DNA from: Rhodococcus sp. 06-235-1A
GTDB lineage: Bacteria; Actinomycetota; Actinomycetes; Mycobacteriales; Mycobacteriaceae
NCBI RefSeq assembly: GCF_002258785.1
Contig: NZ_NOYI01000009.1
Location: 1-64,000 of the forward strand
Direction: 5' to 3'
DNA: 64,000 nucleotides
Positions 42,062 through 51,031 of this stretch are shown here, piece after piece. Each line of letters starts with the position of its first letter. Positions within the stretch are counted from its first letter, which is position 1. The notes beneath the pieces are model-generated. The model made no database searches. It was not told the DNA's origin and worked only from the letters and a program-made list of their open reading frames with translations. The translations under genes and the position numbers were made by a program.

Positions 42062-43252
42062 ATGCCGAAGTTGACTGTGGTGCCGGGTGGTTCTTCGGCA
42101 CCTGCGCTCGGTCGGATCCACACTGTCGCGGAGTTCTTCGCCGGTATCGGCTTGGTGCGAATGGGCTTGGAGCAGGCCGGCTTCGAGGTCTCGTGGGCCA
42201 ACGACATCGAGCGCGACAAGCACCACATGTATCGCCAGCACTTCGGTGACGATGCCGGCCATTTTCAACTCGGCGATGTTGCCCGCACCCGGGGAGAGGA
42301 TCTGCCCGAGGATCTGTCGTTGGCGTGGGCGTCGTTTCCGTGCACCGACTTGTCGTTGGCCGGCGGCCGGGCCGGTCTCGCGGGTAAGAACTCCTCGACG
42401 TTCCGGCATTTCACGCGGGTGTTGAGCGAGCTCGGTGATGCTCGACCCGAGGTGGTGGCACTAGAGAACGTCGTCGGGCTGGCGACCAGTCACGGCGGCG
42501 ACGATCTGGCCGCAGCGGTCCGGGAACTCAACGAGCTCGGCTATTCGGTGGATGTCCTCACCATCGACGCTCGACGCTTCGTTCCGCAGTCGCGTCCACG
42601 CCTCTTCCTGATCGGTGCGCAGAATCCCCCCGAGGACGCACGCGATCCCAACAGCGAGCTACGACCCGATTGGTTGCAGGCGGTGTACGGCGATTCGACG
42701 TTACTGACGCATCGAGCACCACTGCCGAGCCCGCCGATCCCGTTGACCAGCGGCCTGAGTGATCTGGTCGAGCGCATGGACTACCGCGACGAGCGGTGGT
42801 GGGATACCGCCCGTACTGCGGCGTTCGTGCAGTCACTGTCGCCGATTCAGTTGCAGCGCATCGAGATTCTGAGGAAGGCCCGCAAGGTCAGCTACCGTAC
42901 CGCCTACCGCCGCACCCGCAACGGCGTCGCGGTGTGGGAGGCTCGACCCGACGACATCTCCGGCTGCCTGCGCACCGCACGGGGTGGCTCGTCGAAGCAG
43001 GCGGTGGTCAAGATGGGCAACGGGCGCTTGCAGGTGCGCTGGATGACGCCGGTCGAGTACGCCCGCCTGATGGGTGCGGGTGAGTACACACTGGACGGCC
43101 TGCGAAACAATCAGGCGCTCTTCGGTTTCGGCGATGCCGTGTGCGTTCCCGTGGTCGCGTGGCTCGCCGAGCACTACCTGATGCCGCTGGTCACCGGAAC
43201 GCTGGACTCGACTGCAGCGAAAACAACTGCGGCGCATGTCCAGTCACGGTAA
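42062..43252 (+). CDS. C5-cytosine DNA methyltransferase
   Basis: 396 residues. All family motifs can be read: I FFAGIG (25-30), IV FPCTDLSLAG with catalytic Cys94, VI ENVVG (135-139), VIII QSRPRLFLIG (176-185) and X GFGDAVCVPVVAWLAEHYL. The target recognition domain lies between about 200 and 310. The product methylates cytosine at position 5 in a short DNA site. Its 3' end overlaps a GIY-YIG nuclease gene by 17 bp, so it is the protective half of a restriction-modification pair. The recognition site is not predictable from the sequence. Confidence 0.93.
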   Translation: MPKLTVVPGGSSAPALGRIHTVAEFFAGIGLVRMGLEQAGFEVSWANDIERDKHHMYRQHFGDDAGHFQLGDVARTRGEDLPEDLSLAWASFPCTDLSLAGGRAGLAGKNSSTFRHFTRVLSELGDARPEVVALENVVGLATSHGGDDLAAAVRELNELGYSVDVLTIDARRFVPQSRPRLFLIGAQNPPEDARDPNSELRPDWLQAVYGDSTLLTHRAPLPSPPIPLTSGLSDLVERMDYRDERWWDTARTAAFVQSLSPIQLQRIEILRKARKVSYRTAYRRTRNGVAVWEARPDDISGCLRTARGGSSKQAVVKMGNGRLQVRWMTPVEYARLMGAGEYTLDGLRNNQALFGFGDAVCVPVVAWLAEHYLMPLVTGTLDSTAAKTTAAHVQSR

Positions 43253-44078
43253 GTCCTCGCTGCGGTCGTCAGCCGTCGCGCCCCGCAAGAGCTCTCTTCC
43301 CGCGGACGACGTGCAGTCCTTTCGCACGGCACTGCGAGAAGTGCTGAGCGAGAAGGACGATCAGGGCCGGGTGTGGTCGGCGGCCAAGTGGGGCGTGTAC
43401 GCGTTCTACGATTACGACGGCGAGCCGATCTACGTGGGGCAGACCAAGGAGAAGCTCAGCGTCCGGGTGCAGCGTCATCTGACGAACCAGCGGACCGACG
43501 CCGTTGCGATGCGGGTGCTCGATGTGTTCGAGGTCGCCGAGATCGAGATCTGGCCACTGTGGCAGTACGAGGACCTCAAGAAGTCCGATGGCGCAGAGCA
43601 CTTCCGCGCCGCCGAGCGAGATCTCAACGCCCACGAGTACACGGCGTATCTCGAGGCCATCGACAAATCGCGGCACAAGGCAATCCTCAACGAGAAGATC
43701 CCGCCGGTCTCCGAGCCCATCGCGCTCCCCGCGTCGCTACGTCGGTCGCTGATCTCCGAGCAGACCCGCCGCGAGCGCGGCCATCCTGACATCCGCATCG
43801 CTCGCCGCGCCGAGACGATCTCGCGCTTGGCAGCGGTCACTCGCGAACGCGGTGAAGTCTCCGAGGGTCTACGACGCGTCCTCGTGGTGCAGGCGGTGCG
43901 CCTGGCGTACCTGTCGGCCGAGCGGCTCGCCTTCGTCGAGGGGCACCCCATCCCCGATCCCGCCGCGATCGACGTCACCGCGTTGGTGGGCTCGGTGCTG
44001 CACGAGCGGAGCGACCCGGACGAAGCCGAGGACACCGCCGAGCCCGAGGGCGAGCTGGATCTGTTCAGCGAATACTGA
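43236..44078 (+). CDS. GIY-YIG nuclease, Eco29kI-like restriction enzyme candidate
   Basis: 280 residues. The GIY-YIG core reads GVYAFYDYDGEPIYVGQT (53-70), with Arg77-x3-His81 in RVQRH, Glu126 in AERDLN and Asn151 in ILNEKIPP. The Tyr, Tyr, R-x3-H, Glu, Asn set is that of GIY-YIG restriction enzymes such as Eco29kI. A helical, acidic C-terminus (DPDEAEDTAEPEGELDLFSEY) follows. ATG 43236 lies inside the methyltransferase gene, so expression is coupled. A repair nuclease of the UvrC type is less likely because other UvrC domains are absent. Confidence 0.82.
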   Translation: MSSHGKSSLRSSAVAPRKSSLPADDVQSFRTALREVLSEKDDQGRVWSAAKWGVYAFYDYDGEPIYVGQTKEKLSVRVQRHLTNQRTDAVAMRVLDVFEVAEIEIWPLWQYEDLKKSDGAEHFRAAERDLNAHEYTAYLEAIDKSRHKAILNEKIPPVSEPIALPASLRRSLISEQTRRERGHPDIRIARRAETISRLAAVTRERGEVSEGLRRVLVVQAVRLAYLSAERLAFVEGHPIPDPAAIDVTALVGSVLHERSDPDEAEDTAEPEGELDLFSEY

Positions 44079-44096
44079 CGAACGTAGGCTCGCTCT

Positions 44097-45011
44097 GTGC
44101 CGCTTCCCCCTCACGTCGCCGATCTCACCAGCATCGATCTGTTGCTGTCGGTGGCCGAGCTCGGCAGCATCGGCCGAGCGGGGCGGGCTCACGGCATGTC
44201 TCAGCCTGCGGCAAGTTCCCGCATCCGTGCGCTGGAGCGTCGCGTCGGCGCGCCATTACTGAAACGAGGCGCTCGCGGAACGGTGCTGACCGAGTTCGGC
44301 GAGCTCGTCGCAAGTTGGGCAGCGCCTGTCGTCAGGTCGGCCGAAGACCTGGCGACCGCCATCGCGACGTTGCACGCCGAACGCATCGGCCATGTGCAGA
44401 TCGCGGCGAGTCAGACTGTTGCAGAGTATCTTCTGCCACGCTGGCTGGTCACGCTGCACACACTTCTCCCGCACATCGTCCCGACGCTGAGTTCGGGCAA
44501 TTCGGCGGTAGTCGCCGAGAAGGTGCTGGCCGGTGGCGCAGACATCGGTTTCATCGAAAGCCCCAGTGTGCCTGCCGGTCTGGATCAGCGGACCGTGGCC
44601 ACCGACGAGTTGATGCTCGTGGTGCCGCCGGGGCACGCGTGGGTCAGTTCCCCACCCACCGCGCCCGAGATCGTCGCCACCGCATTGGTGACGCGGGAGG
44701 CGGGTTCGGGAACGCGCTCGGCCTACGAAAGTGCCTTGACTGCAGCGGGTCTCGGGCAACCGATGTCGCCGCTCCTCGAGGTCTCGTCGACGACGGCGAT
44801 CAAATCGGCTGTCGGAGCGGGCATCGGCGGCGCTGTTCTGAGCTCACTGGCCGTCGCCCCCGAGTTGGCCGCCGGGACCCTGGTCCGAGTGCCGATCCCA
44901 GGACTGACCTTGCGCCGCGAATTGAGGGCGATCTGGCCGTCCGGCCGCGCGCCGAGCGGTCCGGCCGCAGAACTGCTCACCGTGGCCGCGAAGACCCACC
45001 GACAGCCATAA
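44097..45011 (+). CDS. LysR-family transcriptional regulator
   Basis: 304 residues. N-terminal winged helix: SIDLLLSVAELGSIGRAGRAHGMSQPAASSRIRALERRVGAPLLKR. The C-terminal half is the effector-binding domain (VQIAASQTVAEYLLPRWLVTLHTL, VAEKVLAGGADIGFIESPSVP). GTG 44097. It is followed, in the same direction after 68 bp, by a TDT-family exporter, its likely target. The gap carries an inverted repeat ACCGG-N8-CCGGT near 45024-45041. Confidence 0.92.
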   Translation: MPLPPHVADLTSIDLLLSVAELGSIGRAGRAHGMSQPAASSRIRALERRVGAPLLKRGARGTVLTEFGELVASWAAPVVRSAEDLATAIATLHAERIGHVQIAASQTVAEYLLPRWLVTLHTLLPHIVPTLSSGNSAVVAEKVLAGGADIGFIESPSVPAGLDQRTVATDELMLVVPPGHAWVSSPPTAPEIVATALVTREAGSGTRSAYESALTAAGLGQPMSPLLEVSSTTAIKSAVGAGIGGAVLSSLAVAPELAAGTLVRVPIPGLTLRRELRAIWPSGRAPSGPAAELLTVAAKTHRQP

Positions 45012-45079
45012 CCCCACGTTATGACCGGTGAACAAACCGGTACCTACCGAGCGGGCACGCCACCGCGCAGGCTGAACAC

Positions 45080-46198
45080 ATGACCGTGACCGCCCCCGCC
45101 CCGATCTCGACCGGGACCGAGACGCACCGCCGGACCTTCGAGCACATCACCCCCAACTGGTTCGCCGTGGTGATGGGGACCGGCATCGTGGCTACCGCAG
45201 CGGCCACGTTGCCCGTGCAGTTTCCTGCTCTCCACGTCTTCGCCGTTGCGGTGTGGGTGATCGCAGCTACAGCGCTGGTCGCGATCGGTGGAGCATTCGC
45301 AATGCATTGGATCGGGCACCGCGACCAGGCCGTCGCCTACGCCCGGCATCCGGTGATGGTGCAGTTCTACGGCGCTCCGCCCATGGCGATGCTCACCGTC
45401 GGCGCGGGAGCAGGTCTCCTCGGATCGGATCTGCTCGGATCCACCGCAGCGACCGCACTGTTCGCTGCGCTGTGGATCGCCGGGACGATCGCCGGTCTGC
45501 TCACCAGCGTCGTCGTGCCGTATCGGATGATCACCGCGGCCCATCACCGCGACGTCGCGGCCCTGCCGGCGTGGCTGATGCCCGTCGTTCCGCCGATGGT
45601 CTCGGCATCGACCGGGGCATTGCTTCTCCCCCACGTGCCCGACGGCCAGTGGCGACTCGCTCTGCTCTGCGCCTGCTACGCGATGTTCGGGCTGTCGCTG
45701 ATCGTCGGGATGATCACGCTGACTCTGATCTACGGACGTCTGGTGCACGGCGGTCTGCCGCCCGTCGACGCGGCTCCGACCGTGTGGATCACGCTGGGGC
45801 TGATCGGCCAGTCGATCACCGCGGCGAACTTACTCGGCACCGATGCATCGTTGGTGTTCACCGGCGCACAATCGTCGATTGCGGTCGGACTGCATGTCTT
45901 CGGCATCGGCTACGGGCTGATCATGGGCGGCTTCGGAGTGCTGCTGTTCGCGCTCGCCGTCGCTCTCACCGTGCACGCGGCGCGCAGGAACCTGGGATTC
46001 TCCCTGACGTGGTGGTCGTTCACGTTCCCCGTCGGTACCTGCGTCACCGGAGCCACCGCTCTGGGACATGCGCTGGACTTCGGCGCGGTGCAGGCTCTGA
46101 CCGTCGCCCTGTACGTCCTACTCCTCACGGCCTGGGTCACCGTCGCCACCCGCACCCTTCGCGGCCTTCGGCGCGGAAACCTCCTGCACCCCGCCTGA
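45080..46198 (+). CDS. TDT-family transporter (SLAC1/TehA-like)
   Basis: 372 residues, ten transmembrane helices. NWFAVVMGTGIVATAAATLP at the start is the family signature. ARHPVMVQFYGAPPMAMLTVGAGAGLLG and FHVFGIGYGLIMGGFGVLLF follow the expected pattern. TDT proteins carry sulfite, malate, or tellurite-linked anions. Which one is unknown; the LysR gene upstream suggests an inducible exporter. Stop codon 2 bp from the convergent VOC gene. Confidence 0.92.
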   Translation: MTVTAPAPISTGTETHRRTFEHITPNWFAVVMGTGIVATAAATLPVQFPALHVFAVAVWVIAATALVAIGGAFAMHWIGHRDQAVAYARHPVMVQFYGAPPMAMLTVGAGAGLLGSDLLGSTAATALFAALWIAGTIAGLLTSVVVPYRMITAAHHRDVAALPAWLMPVVPPMVSASTGALLLPHVPDGQWRLALLCACYAMFGLSLIVGMITLTLIYGRLVHGGLPPVDAAPTVWITLGLIGQSITAANLLGTDASLVFTGAQSSIAVGLHVFGIGYGLIMGGFGVLLFALAVALTVHAARRNLGFSLTWWSFTFPVGTCVTGATALGHALDFGAVQALTVALYVLLLTAWVTVATRTLRGLRRGNLLHPA

Positions 46199-46200
46199 TC

Positions 46201-46551
46201 TCACATGTGCGAGAGAACGTTCACCACATTGCCGCCCGCATCTCGGAAGAAGAATCGGCGTACGCCCCATTCCTCGTCGGTGATCTCGTAGACGATCTCG
46301 AGGTCCGCATCGACGGCAGCTCGGTAGGCCGCATCCACGTCGTCCACCTCGATCGATGCGGACGGGTTCACCGGTCCGGTGGGGTCGGTGGTGATCAGGC
46401 TCAGCTGCGCCGAGCTGTCCCCGGACGGTGCGAGCGTCGCGATCCAACCGTGGTCCATGACGACCTCCATGCCGGTGACCTGGACGTACTTCTCCAGCGT
46501 CGCCTCGAGATCGGTGACCGTGAGCAGGGGCATCGCACGCACAACGTCCAT
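46201..46551 (-). CDS. VOC-family (glyoxalase-like) protein
   Basis: 116 residues, one VOC fold: MPLLTVTDLEATLEKYVQVTGMEVV, HGWIATLAPSG, ASIEVDDVDAAYRAAVDADLEIV and RRFFFRDAGGNVVNVLSH. The metal ligands His/Glu are partly kept. The family includes glyoxalases and bleomycin-type binding proteins, so no substrate can be assigned. ATG 46551. Divergent from the ferric ABC operon. Confidence 0.82.
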   Translation of the reverse strand: MDVVRAMPLLTVTDLEATLEKYVQVTGMEVVMDHGWIATLAPSGDSSAQLSLITTDPTGPVNPSASIEVDDVDAAYRAAVDADLEIVYEITDEEWGVRRFFFRDAGGNVVNVLSHM

Positions 46552-46690
46552 GTTCGGACTGTATAGCCGAAAACGTCCCCGCGTGGACGTCCCTTCTCCA
46601 CAACCGCCACACCGGCCCGACTGCTCGTTCACCCCGGCGACATGTGCAGTTCGGGCAACACACGTCCGCGCGTCGGTTACGGTCGGAAGC

Positions 46691-46732
46691 ATGAGCAGCT
46701 TCCGTGCTCGGTATTTCTCAGGAGAAGTCTGA
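46691..46732 (+). CDS. Possible 13-residue upstream ORF (weak)
   Basis: ATG 46691 opens MSSFRARYFSGEV and stops with TGA one base before the GTG start of the next gene. The AGGAGA ribosome site of the next gene lies inside it. It could couple or modulate translation of the substrate-binding gene, but it may be chance. Confidence 0.3.
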   Translation: MSSFRARYFSGEV

Positions 46733-46733
46733 A

Positions 46734-47756
46734 GTGAACATCGTTTCTCGCGTCGCCGCCAGTGGAATCCTCGGTCTCGCAGCTGCTCTCACCCTTGCGT
46801 CCTGCTCCGAGCCTGCGGCCCCCGAGGCCGGTGGAGACGGTGCCAGCGGCACCCTCACGGTGTACACCTCGGAGCCACAGGCCAAGATCGATGCCCTCAA
46901 CGCCGAGTTCACCGCCGAGAATCCGGGCATCGACGTACAGGTGTTCCGCGCGGGAACCGGCGATCTCAATGCCCGCATCGCCTCCGAACGGCAGACAGGT
47001 TCCATCGGTGCCGACGTACTACTCGCAGCGGACGCACCGACGTTCGAGAAGTACAAGGCCGACGACCTCCTGCTGCAGTACACCCCGGCCGATGTCGATG
47101 CGCTCGATCCCAACGTCGTCGATCCCGACGGCTACTACGTGGGCACCCGCATCATCCCGACGGTCATCGCGTACAACACCGGGGCCGTCTCGCAGCCTCC
47201 GACGTCGTGGAAAGACCTGGCCGATCCGCAGTACAAGGGCCGGATCACGCTGCCCAATCCCGACGTGTCCGGCGCGGCAGCGTTCAACACCGCGGTGTGG
47301 CTAGGACAGGAAGACCTCGGGCTTCCGTGGCTCACCGACCTCGTCGCCAACGAGCCCGTGGTCGCCGAGAGCAACGGCCCCGTCGCTCAGGCCGTCGCGG
47401 CAGGCACCCAGCCGGTCGGGATAGTCGTCGACTACCTGGTGCGCGAGCTGGCCGAGAAGGGCTCGCCCATCGCGGCGTCGTATCCCACCGACGGTGTCCC
47501 GTACATCTCCGAGCCGGCCGGCATCTTCAAGGACTCGGCCAACCAGGAGGCTGCACAGAAGTACGTGGACTTCCTGGTCAGCAAGCGCGGTCAGGAGATC
47601 GCCGTCGAGCAGCAGTACCTGCCGGTCCGGTCCGACGTCGGTACGCCCGAGGGCGCGCCCTCTCTCGACGACATCGCACTGCTGAACCCGGATCTCGACA
47701 CGATCACCGCCTCGCAGCCCGATGCCGTCGCCACGTTCAACGATCTTCTTGGCTGA
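46734..47756 (+). CDS. Ferric-type ABC transporter substrate-binding lipoprotein (AfuA/FbpA family)
   Basis: 340 residues. A signal peptide ends in LASC (lipobox). The mature part has the family fold: GTLTVYTSEPQAKIDALNAEFTAENPGIDVQVFRAGTGDLNARI, DGYYVGTRIIPTVIAYNTGAV, and QYLPVRSDV at the end. GTG 46734 with AGGAGA about 9 nt upstream. The permease gene starts within it. Substrate is probably Fe(III), but this family also includes phosphonate and thiamine-related binders, and no iron box is visible upstream, so iron is not certain. Confidence 0.88.
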   Translation: MNIVSRVAASGILGLAAALTLASCSEPAAPEAGGDGASGTLTVYTSEPQAKIDALNAEFTAENPGIDVQVFRAGTGDLNARIASERQTGSIGADVLLAADAPTFEKYKADDLLLQYTPADVDALDPNVVDPDGYYVGTRIIPTVIAYNTGAVSQPPTSWKDLADPQYKGRITLPNPDVSGAAAFNTAVWLGQEDLGLPWLTDLVANEPVVAESNGPVAQAVAAGTQPVGIVVDYLVRELAEKGSPIAASYPTDGVPYISEPAGIFKDSANQEAAQKYVDFLVSKRGQEIAVEQQYLPVRSDVGTPEGAPSLDDIALLNPDLDTITASQPDAVATFNDLLG

Positions 47757-49380
47757 CCGCGTCACCTGGGTACGCGCCTGCCTGTGGCTGGCCGTCCTGG
47801 CTCTGATCGGCGCACCGGTGGCCGCCGTTGTCTCGATCGGTTTGGGCGGCAACCATATTCAGGAGCTGGTCGACGGCGGAATCGCCTCGGCGGCGGTCAA
47901 CAGCGTCGTATCTGCAGGTCTGTCGGCGGCCGCGGCGGTGGCGATCGCGACCGTCATGGCGCTCGTTCTCGATCGCACCGATCTGCCCGGTCGTTCGGTG
48001 CTACGTCTGATTCTGCTCAGCCCGTTGCTGATTCCGCCGTTCGTCGGCGCGATCGCGTGGACGGGCCTGCTGGGCCCGAGCGGAATAATCAACTCGTTCT
48101 GGAACGAGACGTTCGGCGGCGGTCCGCTGTGGAACATCTACGGCGGTGACGGCGTGATCTTCCTGCTGACCGTGCACTCGTATCCGCTTGCGTACCTGAT
48201 CATCTCGGCAGCGCTGCGACGAGTGCCGGGCGATCTGGAACAGGCGGCTCGTATTGCCGGAGCATCTCCGTTCCGAGCCATGCGCGACGTCACGCTGCCA
48301 CTGCTGCGACCGGCCCTGCTGGCGTCGCTGACGTTGACGGCCGTATCCAATCTTGCGGATTTCGGCATTCCTGCCCTGATCGGCTTGCCCGAGCGCTACG
48401 TCACGCTCTCGACCATGGTGTACCGATACATCCAGTCGGGCACCGTCGATCGACCGCTCGAAGTGGTCTCGACCATCGGCATCGGACTCCTCGCACTCGC
48501 CGTGGTCGCAGTCGCGATCGATCGAATTCTCGGCCGCCGATCGATTCAGTTGGACGGCGCAGTCACGGCCCCACAGTTACTTCCGCTGGGTGGCAGTCGA
48601 ATTCCGGCAGGAGTCGCTGCATGGATCCTCGGCCTGGCCCTGACGGTACTGCCGATCCTGGCGCTGGCAACTCAGGCATTGTTGCCTGCCCCCGGCGTAC
48701 CGCTCACCTGGGGAAACCTCACGCTGCAGAGTATCGAAAGTGCCGTCACCGCACCGGGAACCCTCGTGGGCATTCAGAATTCGGTGACATTGGCGCTCGG
48801 GGCCGCAGTTGTCTGCGGATTTCTCGGCTTGGCCATCGGCGTCCTCACCACCCGCACCCGATCCCGCGACAACGTCGGCCTCGACCTGGCTGCCATGCTG
48901 CCGCAGGCAATTCCCGGCCTGGTCATCGCCGTCGGTTGGTTGATCATCGGACGCTACACCGGACTGTTCGACTCCAAGTGGGTCATCCTGTGCGCCTACG
49001 TCATGGCGTTCCTTGCGATCGTCGTCCAAGCCGTTCGAGCGCCACTGAGTTCCACGCCTACGGCCCTAGAAGAAGTCGCAAGATCCTCCGGCGCATCACA
49101 TCTTCGGTCGTTGTGGGACGTGCCGTGGAAGATGGCGATCCCCGCCGCAGTCACCGGAGCGGTGCTCGTTGCCCTCACTGCAGTGCGGGAGTTGACCATG
49201 TCGGTGCTGCTCGTCGCGCCGGGCACACAGACCCTCGGCGTGTCCATATTCAACCTGCAGCAGGCCGGCGACTACAACGCCGCCTCCGCCCTGTCCCTAC
49301 TCGTCGCGCTCGTCGGATTCGCCGGCTTGGGCCTGGTCGCCTCCACCCGAGCCGGACGCCCGCAAGTCCGACGCCGATAA
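47722..49380 (+). CDS. Ferric-type ABC transporter permease (fused, FbpB/AfuB family)
   Basis: 552 residues, 12 transmembrane helices, two inner-membrane permease domains in one chain. The two EAA loops are DLEQAARIAGASPFRAMRDVTLPLL and ALEEVARSSGASHLRSLWDVPWKM. ATG 47722 lies 35 bp inside the upstream gene; a TTG at 47749 is an alternative start. Fused permeases are usual for this family. It overlaps the substrate-binding gene and is followed by the ATPase after 11 bp. Confidence 0.9.
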   Translation: MPSPRSTIFLADRVTWVRACLWLAVLALIGAPVAAVVSIGLGGNHIQELVDGGIASAAVNSVVSAGLSAAAAVAIATVMALVLDRTDLPGRSVLRLILLSPLLIPPFVGAIAWTGLLGPSGIINSFWNETFGGGPLWNIYGGDGVIFLLTVHSYPLAYLIISAALRRVPGDLEQAARIAGASPFRAMRDVTLPLLRPALLASLTLTAVSNLADFGIPALIGLPERYVTLSTMVYRYIQSGTVDRPLEVVSTIGIGLLALAVVAVAIDRILGRRSIQLDGAVTAPQLLPLGGSRIPAGVAAWILGLALTVLPILALATQALLPAPGVPLTWGNLTLQSIESAVTAPGTLVGIQNSVTLALGAAVVCGFLGLAIGVLTTRTRSRDNVGLDLAAMLPQAIPGLVIAVGWLIIGRYTGLFDSKWVILCAYVMAFLAIVVQAVRAPLSSTPTALEEVARSSGASHLRSLWDVPWKMAIPAAVTGAVLVALTAVRELTMSVLLVAPGTQTLGVSIFNLQQAGDYNAASALSLLVALVGFAGLGLVASTRAGRPQVRRR

Positions 49381-49391
49381 GAAGGAACCCG

Positions 49392-50408
49392 ATGTCTGCC
49401 ATCACGATCGAACATCTCGGCCTCCGGTACCACGACGGCACGGTCGGTGTGGACGGTATCGATCTCGACATCGCCGACGGAGAGTTCGTCGCACTCGTCG
49501 GACCGTCGGGTTCGGGAAAGACCACGCTGCTGCGTACTGTCGCCGGCTTCCTGACGCCGACCGCCGGTTCCATCTCCATCGGCCCGGATGTGGTGGCAAG
49601 CGAACACGTTTCGACGCCTCCGGAGTCTCGCAGGCTCGGGATGGTGTTCCAGCAGCATGCACTGTGGCCGCACCGCACCGTCGGTCGAAACGTCTCCTAC
49701 CCGCTCGAATTGGCCAAGGTATCCAAGGCGGAGCGCACGAGGAAGGTCGCCGACATTCTCGAACTCGTCGGACTTCCGGGGCTGGAGAAGAGAGACCCGG
49801 CCACTCTCTCCGGTGGCCAGCGGCAACGCGTTGCGCTCGCTCGCGCTCTGGTCTCGTCGCCGCGGGCACTGCTCCTGGACGAGGCACTGTCGGCGTTGGA
49901 CGAGCCACTACGAGACCGCCTGCGCCTCGAACTCCGATCTCTCACGCGCGCAGCGGGATTGACTGTCGTACATGTGACACACGATCGCACCGAGGCCCTC
50001 GCCCTCGCAGACCGGGTGGTCGTCCTCGATCAGGGCACCGTCGCACAGATCGGTACACCCGAGGACGTGGTGCGCGCTCCGAAATCGGCGTTCGTCGCGC
50101 GTTTCCTGTCCGACGCCACCCTCGTCGACGGCACCGCCTCGCACGGTGCCTTCACGTCGGGGGCGCTCACACTGGCCTCGGACGGCACCGGACCTGGGAC
50201 GCTCGCGATCCTGCCGGCCGATATCGAGATCGTGTCCGACGGCGACATCAGCGGCACAGTGACGTCCTCGTTGTTCGGCCGCGACGCCAGCGATGTCCTG
50301 GTGCGTTCCGGCGATGTGGACTTCCGCTGTTCGGTACGCGGGCCGCGTCCCCAGGTGGGTGAGGCCGTCGCCCTGACCGTCCGGCGGTCGTTCTTCTACG
50401 CGCACTAG
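49392..50408 (+). CDS. Ferric-type ABC transporter ATPase (FbpC family)
   Basis: 338 residues. Walker A GPSGSGKTT, Q-loop VFQQHALWPHRTV, signature LSGGQRQRVALARALV, Walker B ALLLDEALSALDE, and switch His in VTHDRTEAL. A TOBE-type C-terminus follows (GTLAILPADIEIVSD...). It powers the upstream permease. ATG 49392 with GAAGGAA upstream. The three genes 46734-50408 make a complete importer. Confidence 0.94.
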   Translation: MSAITIEHLGLRYHDGTVGVDGIDLDIADGEFVALVGPSGSGKTTLLRTVAGFLTPTAGSISIGPDVVASEHVSTPPESRRLGMVFQQHALWPHRTVGRNVSYPLELAKVSKAERTRKVADILELVGLPGLEKRDPATLSGGQRQRVALARALVSSPRALLLDEALSALDEPLRDRLRLELRSLTRAAGLTVVHVTHDRTEALALADRVVVLDQGTVAQIGTPEDVVRAPKSAFVARFLSDATLVDGTASHGAFTSGALTLASDGTGPGTLAILPADIEIVSDGDISGTVTSSLFGRDASDVLVRSGDVDFRCSVRGPRPQVGEAVALTVRRSFFYAH

Positions 50409-50470
50409 CCGCTCTCGACCGCAGATCGGCAGCCTGTCCCCCACTCTGTGATCCACCAGACAGGAATATT

Positions 50471-50520
50471 ATTTGCTTAGCGCATGTATGTATATATATG
50501 GTTGCAGACAGCAAGTAAAT
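50471..50520. promoter_or_regulatory. Putative MarR operator/promoter region
   Basis: ATTTGCTT (50471-50478) and AAGTAAAT (50513-50520) form an inverted repeat with one mismatch over an AT-rich core (TATGTATATATATGG). This is the most AT-rich stretch nearby and precedes the MarR start by 22 bp. Control of the MarR-MFS operon by its own regulator is inferred. Confidence 0.45.
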
Positions 50521-50542
50521 CGAACTCATCGTTGGAGTACTC

Positions 50543-51028
50543 ATGGCAGTTCAATCCACGACAGCGGAGTCGCTGGTCGAAGAGGTTTTCCTCTTCGGGC
50601 GCACGCTGAAGCGGGCCGTGACCACCGGAGTCGAGGATTCACCGTTGCCGCAAGCGCTGACCGGAGTTCTGGCCATCCTCGCGACCGAAGGTGAATGCAG
50701 ACAGACCGACCTCGCCAGCAGGCTCTGCGTCAGCCAGTCCGCCCTCAGCCGGCAGATCGCGGACCTCGTCGACCTCGGCTACATCGATCGGCATCCCGAT
50801 CCGGACGACCGAAGGGCGTCCCGGGTCTGCGTGTCGGACCAAGGTCAGGCTCGACTGAAACAGATTTGGGACAGGCGAGCACGACGCCTGGCAGAGATGT
50901 TGAGCGAATGGAGCGAGACGGAGGCACTCGATGCGCTCGATTCGATCCGCAAGCTCAACGACACATTCACCGAAGACGCCCACGCCCAGCACCAGGACGT
51001 GGCCCGCATTGAATTGATTGCGAGATAA
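50543..51028 (+). CDS. MarR-family transcriptional regulator
   Basis: 161 residues. The winged helix is LAILATEGECRQTDLASRLCVSQSALSRQIADLVDLGYIDRHPDPDDRRASRVCVSDQG, with the wing DPDDRR. It is followed after 3 bp by an efflux pump gene, so it probably represses it until a toxic ligand binds. Two Cys residues (in ECRQ and RLCVS) could also serve as redox sensors. Confidence 0.92.
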   Translation: MAVQSTTAESLVEEVFLFGRTLKRAVTTGVEDSPLPQALTGVLAILATEGECRQTDLASRLCVSQSALSRQIADLVDLGYIDRHPDPDDRRASRVCVSDQGQARLKQIWDRRARRLAEMLSEWSETEALDALDSIRKLNDTFTEDAHAQHQDVARIELIAR

Positions 51029-51031
51029 GAC

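Noticed and set aside
40871-42409. 512-residue leftward frame opposite copC-copD and the methyltransferase
   Set aside because: Low-complexity composition with no domain; the opposite strand carries recognised copper and methyltransferase genes.
46552-46733. IdeR box before the ferric-type ABC operon
   Set aside because: No TTAGG-type half-site pair could be found, so iron control is not claimed.
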